From NCBI RefSeq assembly GCF_001598855.1, contig NZ_BCZS01000016.1, positions 62,001 to 126,000 on the forward strand: 64,000 nt of DNA. The letters are read 5' to 3'. Every line of letters starts with the position of its first letter. Position 1 is the stretch's first letter. This DNA comes from Pluralibacter gergoviae ATCC 33028 = NBRC 105706. GTDB taxonomy: Bacteria > Pseudomonadota > Gammaproteobacteria > Enterobacterales > Enterobacteriaceae. The notes under the pieces were generated by a model that saw nothing but the letters and a program-made list of their open reading frames with translations, did no database searches and was not told the origin of the DNA. A program made the translations under genes and the position numbers. This document shows positions 34,309 to 41,968 of the stretch, one piece after another.

Positions 34309-35753
34309 TGGAGACGATTTATCACTTTGTTGATGATGTTATTTCGGCCCGCGGACCGGATCTGACCGCCATTGCCGACGAAATCTGGGATCATCCGGAA
34401 ACCCGCTTCGAAGAGTTCTGGTCCGCCGAACGGCTGGCGTCGGCGCTGGAGGTCGAGGGCTTCAGCGTCGTCCGCGAGGCCGGCGGCATCCCCAATGCCT
34501 TTATTGCAAGCGTCGGCCACGGCAGGCCGGTGATTGCGGTCCTGGGCGAGTACGACGCGCTGGCGGGGCTGAGCCAGCGGGCCCGCTGCGCCGAGCCGGC
34601 ACCGGCAGCGCCGGGAGCCAACGGCCACGGCTGCGGCCATAACCTGCTGGGCACCGCCGGCGTGGCAGCGGCTATCGCGGCGAAAGCGTGGCTGGCGCAG
34701 CGCGGCGGCGCGGGCACCCTGCGCTTCTACGGCTGTCCCGGCGAGGAAGGCGGCTCCGGGAAAACCTTTATGGTTCGCGAAGGGCTGTTTGACGATGTGG
34801 ACGCCGCCGTTACCTGGCATCCGGAGGCCTTTGCCGGCATGTTTACCACCTCCACGCTCGCCAACATTCAGGCGGCGTGGCGCTTTACCGGCGTTGCCGC
34901 CCACGCGGCCAACTCACCGCACCTCGGGCGCAGCGCGCTGGACGCGGTGACCCTGATGACCACCGGCAGCAACTTCCTCAACGAGCACATCATCGAGCAG
35001 GCGCGGGTTCACTACGCCATCACCGACACCGGCGGCATCTCGCCCAACGTGGTGCAGGCCCAGGCGGAAGTGCTGTATCTGATCCGCGCCCCGGAGATGC
35101 GCGACGCGCAGGCCATTTATGAACGCATCGAAAAAATCGCCCAGGGCGCGGCGCTGATGACCGAAACCCGCGTCAGCTGCCGCTTTGAAAAAGCCTGCTC
35201 CAGCTACCTGCCCAACCGAACCCTCGAGCGCGCCATGTATGCCGCAATGACCCACTACGGCACGCCTGAGTGGAGCGACGAAGAGCGGGCCTTCGCCGCC
35301 GACATCCGCGCCACCCTCAGCGACAGCGATCTGGAGAATAGCCTGCTGAATATCGCCCGCACCGGCGGAGAAGAGGGAAAAGCCTTTGCCCGCCGCCACC
35401 GGCAGACCCTGCTGGTCGATGAGGTGGCGCCATGGGCGCCGACCGATCGCGCGATGGCAGGTTCGACGGACGTCGGCGACGTCAGTTGGAAAACGCCGGT
35501 GGCCCAGTGCTTCAGCCCCTGCTTTACCGTCGGCACGCCGCTGCACACCTGGCAGCTGGTCAGCCAGGGGCGCACCTCCATCGCCCACAAAGGCATGCTG
35601 CTGGCGGCAAAAATCATGGCCGCCACCGCCCTGCGCCTGTTTGACGATCCCACGCTGCTGGAGGCCTGCCGGGAAGAGCTGGCGCAGCAGCTGCGCGAGC
35701 GGCCCTATCGCTGTCCGATCCCGGAAGGCGTGACGCCGTCACCTTTAAAATAA
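34308..35753 (+). CDS. abgB: AbgB, p-aminobenzoyl-glutamate hydrolase subunit B
   Basis: 481 residues, also of the M20D peptidase family and the partner of AbgA. The metal-site region includes [10 protein letters not shown] (about 105-114) and [14 protein letters not shown] (about 144-157). The ATG overlaps the abgA TAA by one base, so the two subunits are made together. It is followed after 50 bases by the transporter gene abgT. Confidence 0.95.
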   Translation: METIYHFVDDVISARGPDLTAIADEIWDHPETRFEEFWSAERLASALEVEGFSVVREAGGIPNAFIASVGHGRPVIAVLGEYDALAGLSQRARCAEPAPAAPGANGHGCGHNLLGTAGVAAAIAAKAWLAQRGGAGTLRFYGCPGEEGGSGKTFMVREGLFDDVDAAVTWHPEAFAGMFTTSTLANIQAAWRFTGVAAHAANSPHLGRSALDAVTLMTTGSNFLNEHIIEQARVHYAITDTGGISPNVVQAQAEVLYLIRAPEMRDAQAIYERIEKIAQGAALMTETRVSCRFEKACSSYLPNRTLERAMYAAMTHYGTPEWSDEERAFAADIRATLSDSDLENSLLNIARTGGEEGKAFARRHRQTLLVDEVAPWAPTDRAMAGSTDVGDVSWKTPVAQCFSPCFTVGTPLHTWQLVSQGRTSIAHKGMLLAAKIMAATALRLFDDPTLLEACREELAQQLRERPYRCPIPEGVTPSPLK

Positions 35754-35803
35754 ACATTATAAAACAAACACAACACGCACAACGAACATGACGAGGAACG
35801 CCC

Positions 35804-37330
35804 ATGAGTATGTCTTCCATACCGTCGCCTTCCCCCACCGGTAAGCTGTATGGCTGGGTTGAAAAAATCGGTAATAAGGTCCCGCACCCTTTTCTGCTGT
35901 TTATCTGGCTGATTGCGGTCCTGATGGTCGCCACGGCAGTGCTGTCGGCCTTTAACGTCAGCGTCACCAACCCCAGCGACGGCACGCTGGTGACGGTAAA
36001 GAATCTGCTGAGCGTCGAAGGGCTGCACTGGTTTTTGCCTAACGTGATTAAAAACTTCAGCGGCTTCGCGCCGCTGGGGGCCATTCTGGCCCTGGTGCTC
36101 GGGGCCGGACTTGCGGAGCGCGTCGGCCTGCTGCCGACGCTGATGGCGAAGATGGCCTCCTGCGTCAGCGCCCGCTACGCCAGCTATATGGTGCTGTTTA
36201 TCGCCTTTTTCAGCCACATCTCTTCCGATGCGGCGCTGGTGATCATGCCGCCGATGGGCGCGCTGATTTTTCTTGCCGTCGGGCGCCATCCGGTGGCGGG
36301 ACTGCTGGCCGCGATTGCCGGGGTGGCGTGCGGCTTCACCGCCAACCTGCTGATCGTCACCACCGACGTGCTGCTCTCCGGGATCAGCACCGAGGCGGCA
36401 AAAAGTATCGACGCGGCGGTTCAGGTCAGCGTGATCGACAACTGGTACTTTATGGCGACCTCGGTCATTGTTCTGACCCTGGTCGGCGGGATGATCACCG
36501 ATAAGATGATCGAGCCGCGCCTCGGGGTCTGGCAGGGAGAGCGGGACGAAAAGCTGGAGGCTATCACCCCCGAGCAGCGTTTTGGCCTGCGGGTGGCGGG
36601 CGTCGTGGCGCTGCTGTTTATTGCCGCCGTGGCGCTGATGGTCGTTCCGGAAAACGGCATCCTGCGCGATCCTGTCCGGCACACCGTGCTGCCCTCGCCC
36701 TTTATTAAAGGCATCGTGCCGCTGATCATCATTTTCCTGTTTGTGGTCTCCCTCGCCTACGGCATTGCTACGGGCAAAATCCGCGCCCAGGCGGATCTGC
36801 CGCCGCTGATGATTGAACCGATGAAGGAGATGGCCGGATTTATCGTGATGGTGTTTCCGCTGGCGCAGTTTGTGGCGATGTTCAACTGGAGCCATATGGG
36901 TAAGTTTATGGCGGTGGGCCTGACGGATCTGCTGGAGACGACCGGCATCGGCGGCATCCCGGCGTTCGTTGGCCTGGCGCTGCTCTCCTCGCTGCTGTGC
37001 ATGTTTATCGCTAGCGGGTCGGCGATCTGGTCGATTCTGGCGCCTATTTTCGTGCCGATGTTTATGCTGATGGGTTTTCACCCGGCCTTCGCCCAGATCC
37101 TGTTCCGCATTGCCGACTCCTCGGTGCTGCCGCTGGCGCCGGTATCGCCGTTCGTGCCGCTGTTCCTCGGCTTCTTGCAGCGCTATAAACCGGAGGCGAA
37201 GCTGGGTACCTACTATTCGCTGGTCTTACCCTATCCGCTTATCTTTTTAGTGGTATGGCTGCTGCTGCTGGTGGTGTGGTATCTTGCGGGCCTCCCTATC
37301 GGACCCGGTATCTATCCCCGCCTGCACTAA
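35804..37330 (+). CDS. abgT: AbgT, p-aminobenzoyl-glutamate transporter
   Basis: 508 residues, E. coli AbgT length. It brings p-aminobenzoyl-glutamate through the inner membrane. It has about nine to eleven hydrophobic segments; typical AbgT stretches include HISSDAALVIMPPMGALIF and the late SGSAIWSILAPIFVPMFML region. GAGGAA precedes the ATG. It ends the abgABT operon; ogt begins nine bases further on and may be partly cotranscribed. Confidence 0.96.
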   Translation: MSMSSIPSPSPTGKLYGWVEKIGNKVPHPFLLFIWLIAVLMVATAVLSAFNVSVTNPSDGTLVTVKNLLSVEGLHWFLPNVIKNFSGFAPLGAILALVLGAGLAERVGLLPTLMAKMASCVSARYASYMVLFIAFFSHISSDAALVIMPPMGALIFLAVGRHPVAGLLAAIAGVACGFTANLLIVTTDVLLSGISTEAAKSIDAAVQVSVIDNWYFMATSVIVLTLVGGMITDKMIEPRLGVWQGERDEKLEAITPEQRFGLRVAGVVALLFIAAVALMVVPENGILRDPVRHTVLPSPFIKGIVPLIIIFLFVVSLAYGIATGKIRAQADLPPLMIEPMKEMAGFIVMVFPLAQFVAMFNWSHMGKFMAVGLTDLLETTGIGGIPAFVGLALLSSLLCMFIASGSAIWSILAPIFVPMFMLMGFHPAFAQILFRIADSSVLPLAPVSPFVPLFLGFLQRYKPEAKLGTYYSLVLPYPLIFLVVWLLLLVVWYLAGLPIGPGIYPRLH

Positions 37331-37339
37331 GGAACGCAT

Positions 37340-37855
37340 ATGCTGACGCTGCTTGAAGATAAAATTAACACCCCGGTAGGTCCGCTGTGGATCCTGTGCG
37401 ACGAGCAGTTCCGACTGCGCGCCGTCGAATGGGAGGAGCACAGCGCCCGGATGGAGCAGCTTCTGGATCTGCACTACCGCGCCGAAGGCTACCGGCGCAG
37501 AGCGGCCGGCAACCCCGGCGGCTTCAGCGATAAGCTGCGGGACTATTTTGACGGCGATCTTGGCATTATCGACGGCCTGCCGGGCGAAACGGCGGGCACG
37601 CCGTTTCAGCGCGAAGTGTGGCAGGCGCTGCGCACCATTCCCTGCGGCCAGGTCATGCACTATGGCGAACTGGCAGTACGGCTCGGCCGTCCCGGCGCGG
37701 CGCGGGCGGTGGGGGCAGCAAACGGCGCGAATCCTATCAGTATCGTGGTGCCCTGCCATCGGGTAATCGGCGCCGGCGGCGCCCTTACCGGCTACGCGGG
37801 CGGCGTGCAGCGCAAGGAGTGGCTGCTGCGCCATGAGGGCTATTTTTTACTCTGA
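37340..37855 (+). CDS. ogt: Ogt, O6-alkylguanine-DNA alkyltransferase
   Basis: 171 residues, E. coli Ogt length. It repairs O6-alkylguanine by moving the alkyl group to its own cysteine in the motif VVPCHRVIG (Cys about residue 139). The preceding [20 protein letters not shown] helix-turn-helix region is also typical. AAGGAACG precedes the ATG. The position between abgT and fnr is as in E. coli. Confidence 0.96.
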   Translation: MLTLLEDKINTPVGPLWILCDEQFRLRAVEWEEHSARMEQLLDLHYRAEGYRRRAAGNPGGFSDKLRDYFDGDLGIIDGLPGETAGTPFQREVWQALRTIPCGQVMHYGELAVRLGRPGAARAVGAANGANPISIVVPCHRVIGAGGALTGYAGGVQRKEWLLRHEGYFLL

Positions 37856-38005
37856 TCCGTCGGCCGGCCGCGCTAAACAGCACGCAGAATCAACGCGGAA
37901 TAAATGCTTTTTTTCAATGGAATAGCGGATAAAAATCCTTTCTCATTCAAATATTAAGCCATTGCGGCTACGGAGGCTTACGTACTTACCAAAAAGATGT
38001 TAAAA

Positions 38006-38019
38006 TTGACCCATATCAA
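38006..38019. promoter_or_regulatory. FNR box in the fnr promoter
   Basis: TTGACCCATATCAA matches the TTGAT-N4-ATCAA consensus at nine of ten defined bases and ends 20 bases before the fnr ATG. The E. coli fnr promoter has a similar site used for self-repression, so this is probably autoregulatory. Confidence 0.85.
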
Positions 38020-38039
38020 TATAAGGTCTGAGCATATCT

Positions 38040-38792
38040 ATGATCCCGGAAAAGCGAATTATACGACGCATTCAGTCTGGCGGCTGTGCTATACACTGCC
38101 AGGATTGCAGCATCAGCCAACTCTGCATCCCGTTTACCCTGAACGAGCACGAGCTTGACCAGCTTGATAATATCATCGAGCGTAAAAAGCCTATCCAGAA
38201 GGGACAGACCCTTTTTAAAGCAGGCGATGAACTGAAATCCCTGTACGCGATCCGCTCCGGGACTATCAAGAGCTATACCATCACTGAACAGGGCGACGAG
38301 CAGATCACCGGCTTCCACCTGGCCGGCGATCTGGTGGGCTTCGATGCTATCGGCACCGGCCACCATCCGAGCTTCGCGCAGGCGCTGGAAACCTCCATGG
38401 TCTGCGAAATCCCGTTTGAAACCCTCGACGACCTCTCCGGCAAGATGCCTAACCTGCGCCAGCAGATGATGCGCCTGATGAGCGGCGAGATCAAAGGCGA
38501 TCAGGACATGATCCTGCTGCTGTCGAAGAAAAATGCCGAAGAGCGACTGGCGGCGTTTATCTATAATCTTTCCCGCCGCTTCGCCCAGCGCGGTTTCTCG
38601 CCGCGCGAGTTCCGTCTGACCATGACCCGCGGCGATATCGGTAACTACCTCGGTCTGACGGTTGAAACCATCAGCCGACTGCTGGGCCGCTTCCAGAAAA
38701 GCGGTATGCTGGCCGTAAAGGGTAAGTACATTACGATTGAAAACGGCGATACTCTCGCCCAGTTGGCAGGTCAGGCTAAGAACGTCGCCTGA
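38040..38792 (+). CDS. fnr: Fnr, oxygen-sensing global regulator
   Basis: 250 residues, nearly identical to E. coli Fnr. The [4Fe-4S] ligands Cys20, Cys23 and Cys29 are present, as is the fourth in SMVCEIPF (Cys122). A CRP-like sensor domain (about 30-150) is followed by the dimer helix and the helix-turn-helix with the recognition segment [12 protein letters not shown] (about 207-218). It switches respiratory genes when oxygen falls. An FNR box sits in its own promoter and a strong terminator follows. Confidence 0.98.
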   Translation: MIPEKRIIRRIQSGGCAIHCQDCSISQLCIPFTLNEHELDQLDNIIERKKPIQKGQTLFKAGDELKSLYAIRSGTIKSYTITEQGDEQITGFHLAGDLVGFDAIGTGHHPSFAQALETSMVCEIPFETLDDLSGKMPNLRQQMMRLMSGEIKGDQDMILLLSKKNAEERLAAFIYNLSRRFAQRGFSPREFRLTMTRGDIGNYLGLTVETISRLLGRFQKSGMLAVKGKYITIENGDTLAQLAGQAKNVA

Positions 38793-38806
38793 TGCTGCTA
38801 CAGCGT

Positions 38807-38834
38807 AAAAAGCCTGCTTCGCGCAGGCTTTTTT
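38807..38834. terminator. Bidirectional terminator after fnr
   Basis: AAAAA, then a GCCTGC/GCAGGC stem with a TTCGC loop, then TTTTTT. T runs on both strands let it serve fnr and the leftward small gene ending at 38839. Confidence 0.9.
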
Positions 38835-38838
38835 GTTT

Positions 38839-39063
38839 TTAGCCGTCAGATTTCGCCTGCATTGAGGCGGCGAATCTTTCCTGCTGCATCTGCAGGTGGA
38901 GTTCTGACATATGCAGTCTCTCTTTCGCCGCGCGGATAGCCGCTACGGCCTGCAGAATACGCGGCTGTACGGTAGCATCGAAGGCGCCGGGGTGTTTTTG
39001 CCCCCTCTCCCGGCAATGTTCGGGGTTAAGCGTAGAAATAACGTCTTCCATTTTTTTACCCAT
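38839..39063 (-). CDS. Small protein of unknown function
   Basis: 74 residues, mostly helical by eye, with an amphipathic stretch rich in Ala, Arg, Glu, Gln and Met over the last 40 residues. There is no signal peptide or membrane segment and I recognise no family. The ATG at 39063 lacks a strong ribosome site; an in-frame ATG at 39051 is an alternative. It lies 40 bases after an AriR-like gene on the same strand and ends at the terminator shared with fnr, which suggests a two-gene unit. In E. coli this space between fnr and uspE has no such genes. Confidence 0.6.
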   Translation of the reverse strand: MGKKMEDVISTLNPEHCRERGQKHPGAFDATVQPRILQAVAAIRAAKERLHMSELHLQMQQERFAASMQAKSDG

Positions 39064-39103
39064 TCAGCGAGGGTTAAAACATATGGCGTCAAGAATGCGC
39101 CGG

Positions 39104-39412
39104 TTAAATATCATCCTCAGTGAACTCGACCACGATTTCTAGCGCATGCCGTAAAATATCACCCGTAACCACGTCGTCACAGCAGGTGAGCATCAGCAGC
39201 AGGCTATCGATGAGACCTTTGTTGGTCAGGGGCTTACCCTGAGAGAGCAGGATCCTTGAGGCAGCGGCGATGGCGATACGCTCATCACTGTACTTTGCCC
39301 CCGCCTGCGACAGGTATCTGAATAATTTTTGCTCCTCCTTGATATATTCAAATTCAGTTTCATTAGCTTCCACGCCAGAGGCAAATGCATATGCACCAGA
39401 AAAAGAAACCAT
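39104..39412 (-). CDS. YmgB/AriR-family connector-like small regulator
   Basis: 102 residues. The C-terminal half (LTNKGLIDSLLLMLTCCDDV followed by GDILRHALEIVVEFTEDDI) matches the E. coli AriR/YmgB pattern, in which a similar segment ends in TADDM. AriR and its relatives YcgZ, YmgA and YmgC act on the Rcs system and influence biofilm and acid resistance. I prefer the ATG at 39412, seven bases after GGAG; another ATG at 39418 has poor spacing. The N-terminal 40 residues are unlike AriR. It is the first gene of the small leftward unit and is preceded by a long A+T-rich region. Confidence 0.75.
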   Translation of the reverse strand: MVSFSGAYAFASGVEANETEFEYIKEEQKLFRYLSQAGAKYSDERIAIAAASRILLSQGKPLTNKGLIDSLLLMLTCCDDVVTGDILRHALEIVVEFTEDDI

Positions 39413-39858
39413 CTCCATACTCCATGATGAAATTGAAAATAACTTATCGATTAGTCCTCGTAACCCTGAAAACTAATTAATAAGAAATCAACCCTGCCAT
39501 CATTATTATGACGTAAACTTAGAGCACCGTTATCGTTTTGTACAGAAAAATTTTAATTATTTTTACAAAAACAAACATTAACAATAACATCATGTTTTTT
39601 AATGAAAAATAATTTTCAAATCAAAAGAAAAACAAATAAACAACAAACAGTTAACAATTGATTCCACAATATCTTTTGCGCATATCATTATCGCTCTGCG
39701 CATTTAAAGCCAATTTAAATCCCATATTCCTGCTATAGGTGTTTCCTTGGATCTTATAATTAATATTAATATATGCCGTGGCTTACCCATGAATATTAAA
39801 GATAATACACATTAATAAAAAATAAACCGCCAGTCAGGCGGTTTATTAGTGCGACTTA
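39413..39858. promoter_or_regulatory. A+T-rich intergenic region upstream of the AriR-like gene
   Basis: About 445 bases without a credible gene. Bases 39480-39820 are strongly A+T rich with many A and T runs, unlike the surrounding sequence. It should hold the promoter of the AriR-like gene, and at its right end the terminator of the 70-residue gene. The composition suggests H-NS silencing and recent acquisition of this small block. Confidence 0.5.
39821..39847 (-). terminator. Terminator of the 70-residue gene
   Basis: A perfect 11-bp stem (AATAAACCGCC with GGCGGTTTATT), loop AGTCA, followed on the minus strand by a T-rich tract. It starts 11 bases past the stop of the leftward gene. Confidence 0.85.
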
Positions 39859-40071
39859 TTAATGATGGGCAAGCTTGCCCTCATGGTGACTTGGCCCCAG
39901 TCTCCCCGCTTCGATCAGCAGTTCTTCAATCAGCGCCTCCAGGCACTCCTTGCCGTGACGATCGCAGACGAGGTGAACCTGCCTTGAAATCTCTTCCGTC
40001 TTCATGCCTTCGCAGAGGGCGGCCTTAAGCATCACGCTGGCCCATCTTTTGGCTTCAGAATGAGTAAACAT
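39859..40071 (-). CDS. Small protein of unknown function
   Basis: 70 residues, probably helical and cytoplasmic, with two cysteines near the middle (VCDRHGKEC) and a histidine-rich end (PSHHEGKLAHH). A strong ribosome site (GGGAGGGG) lies before the ATG at 40071, and a good terminator follows the stop, so it looks like a real one-gene transcript. The family is not recognised. The two Cys and several His could bind a metal, but that is only a suggestion. Confidence 0.65.
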   Translation of the reverse strand: MFTHSEAKRWASVMLKAALCEGMKTEEISRQVHLVCDRHGKECLEALIEELLIEAGRLGPSHHEGKLAHH

Positions 40072-40393
40072 AACCCCTCCCGATCTCTATTTCTCTCTCT
40101 AAGCGTAGCTGTATAAACTCTGACCATAAGCACTTTATATGGACTACCTTTGTATCAAATTGTTTTCCTGTCGCCCCCGCGGCAGCGGGTCAGGCCAGGC
40201 AACGATCCGCGCCTGATTCGGGAAGTAAAATCGTCGCAGTGTGAAAAGATGGCATTGAAGCGCGAGCGATGATGCCGGCAACACATAACATTTATTAATT
40301 TGTTGATCTGACCCGGCCTTACGACTGTTTCAATCCCTGCGGATGCGTTATCTTTTACTTACCGACTGTTTCACAGTTGTAAGGAGAGCCTGT
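40072..40393. promoter_or_regulatory. Intergenic region upstream of uspE
   Basis: 322 bases between the 70-residue gene (leftward) and uspE. It contains an 11-base direct repeat, CGACTGTTTCA, at 40322-40332 and 40363-40373 (41 bp apart, about four helical turns) just before uspE. Otherwise I see no gene or strong hairpin; promoters in both directions are expected. Confidence 0.5.
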
Positions 40394-41344
40394 ATGGCGA
40401 AGTATCAAAATATGCTGGTAGCCATCGATCCCAACCAGGACGATCAGCCCGCGCTGCGGCGTGCGGTCTATCTGCATCAGCGGATCGGCGGCACTATTAA
40501 GGCATTTTTGCCTATCTATGATTTTTCGTACGAAATGACCACCCTGCTGTCGCCGGATGAACGCACCGCGATGCGTCAGGGCGTCATCAGCCAAAGAACC
40601 GCGTGGATCCGCGAGCAGGCCAAATACTATCTGGAAGCCGGGGTGCCGATTGATATCAAGGTGGTCTGGCACAACCGCCCCTACGAAGCGATTATTCAGG
40701 AAGTGATAAGCGGCGGCCACGATCTGCTGCTGAAGATGGCCCACCAGCACGATAAGCTGGAAGCGGTTATCTTTACGCCGACCGACTGGCACCTGCTGCG
40801 CAAATGCCCCTGCCCGGTGTGGATGGTTAAAGACCAGCCGTGGCCGGAGGGCGGTAAGGCGCTGGTGGCGGTTAACCTCGCCAGCGAAGAGGAGTACCAC
40901 AACCTGCTTAATGAGAAGCTGGTGCGTGAAACCATCGACCTGGCGGAGCAGATTAACCACACGGAAGTTCATCTGGTGGGCGCCTATCCGGTAACGCCTA
41001 TTAATATCGCCATCGAACTGCCGGACTTCGATCCCAGCGTTTACAACGACGCTATTCGCGGTCAGCATCTGCTGGCGATGAAGGCCCTGCGGCAGAAATT
41101 CAGTATTTCGGAATCGATGACCCACGTGCAGAAAGGGCTGCCGGAAGAGGTGATCCCGGATATTGCCGAACATCTGCAGGCGGGGATCGTCGTGCTCGGC
41201 ACCGTTGGCCGCACCGGGCTGTCGGCGGCGTTTCTCGGCAATACCGCCGAGCAGGTGATCGATCACCTGCGCTGCGATCTGCTGGCGCTGAAGCCCGAAT
41301 CGTACCAGACGCCGGTTGAGCTCGACGACGACGAAGACGACTAG
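40394..41344 (+). CDS. uspE: UspE, tandem universal stress protein
   Basis: 316 residues, E. coli UspE length, made of two Usp domains (about 1-155 and 160-310). The end of the second has the nucleotide-type loop [18 protein letters not shown]. UspE helps survival in stasis and after DNA damage, and influences motility and adhesion. AAGGAG precedes the ATG at 40394; the frame is open to 40343. A strong terminator follows. The pairing with fnr is conserved, but here about 1.6 kb with three small genes lies between them. Confidence 0.96.
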   Translation: MAKYQNMLVAIDPNQDDQPALRRAVYLHQRIGGTIKAFLPIYDFSYEMTTLLSPDERTAMRQGVISQRTAWIREQAKYYLEAGVPIDIKVVWHNRPYEAIIQEVISGGHDLLLKMAHQHDKLEAVIFTPTDWHLLRKCPCPVWMVKDQPWPEGGKALVAVNLASEEEYHNLLNEKLVRETIDLAEQINHTEVHLVGAYPVTPINIAIELPDFDPSVYNDAIRGQHLLAMKALRQKFSISESMTHVQKGLPEEVIPDIAEHLQAGIVVLGTVGRTGLSAAFLGNTAEQVIDHLRCDLLALKPESYQTPVELDDDEDD

Positions 41345-41356
41345 TGCTCAGGCAGG

Positions 41357-41394
41357 AAAAAGCCCGGCGAGGTGTTCCCTCGCCGGGCTTTTTT
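41357..41394. terminator. Bidirectional terminator after uspE
   Basis: AAAAA, an 11-bp GCCCGGCGAGG/CCTCGCCGGGC stem with a TGTTC loop, then TTTTTT. It is flanked by convergent genes and has T runs on both strands. Confidence 0.93.
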
Positions 41395-41409
41395 ACGCAA
41401 ATTTCTCAA

Positions 41410-41598
41410 TCAGTGGATACCGAGACGCCGGGCGTGATCGATCTCTTCTTTCAGCTCCAGCGAGGAGAGAGACATCAGATCGGCAAATTCCAGCGCCAGC
41501 TGCTTAACGCGCTTCAGGTACTGGGCAGGCGTAAGGGAAACTGACTCGCGACGCAGGTATTCAACGGCCAGCTGTACAGGTGTTAATTCGGTATCCAT
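41410..41598 (-). CDS. Small conserved-looking protein of unknown function
   Basis: 62 residues from the ATG at 41598, which follows GAGG by five bases; the frame is open to 41670 but without a ribosome site. It is probably all helical and cytoplasmic, with charged residues spread evenly (for example YLRRES and LKEEIDHARRLGIH). No family recognised. The good ribosome site and the shared terminator at its 3' end argue that it is expressed. It sits where E. coli has ynaJ but is not that membrane protein. Confidence 0.65.
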   Translation of the reverse strand: MDTELTPVQLAVEYLRRESVSLTPAQYLKRVKQLALEFADLMSLSSLELKEEIDHARRLGIH

Positions 41599-41968
41599 AA
41601 CTTCCTCATTTACGTTTGAAAACCCGTAAAGTATAGCAGTCTTTGCTGGGTGCTTTTTGACCAAAAGCAACGGCGCGGTGAAATTTTACGCTTTTTTTTG
41701 CATAAAATGCCGCCCCCCTACTTCCTCCGCAGGCCGCGGACGGCGGGGCTTTACACTGCTTACAGCTAATCAAATAATGCGAAATTATTTATTAACAATT
41801 GCGCTAAGCATTTTAACAGATCTATCATAGCGTCAATTCACCAAATGGTTCACCCATGGTGTAAATACCCCCACAAAAAAGTAAAACTCAGCAAATCTAC
41901 GCGTTTAAAACAAAATTGATGACTCATCTGGTTAACAACCGGAGCTGGACCCTCTTAAGGAGAAACAA
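41599..41968. promoter_or_regulatory. Intergenic region upstream of the PQQ dehydrogenase
   Basis: 370 bases with no credible gene. It is A+T rich after 41760. A small palindrome ACCAAATGGT at 41840-41849 is followed by a second partial one around CACCCATGGTG. A strong ribosome site (AAGGAG) lies just before the dehydrogenase ATG. Promoters in both directions are expected. Confidence 0.45.

Noticed and set aside
35705-37081. Long open frame (458 codons) opposite abgT
   Set aside because: Antisense shadow of a well-conserved transporter gene; composition is Gln/His/Arg rich with no fold-like pattern.
41599-41670. Longer form of the small gene at 41410-41598
   Set aside because: The extra 24 codons lack a ribosome site, while the ATG at 41598 has GAGG at good spacing.
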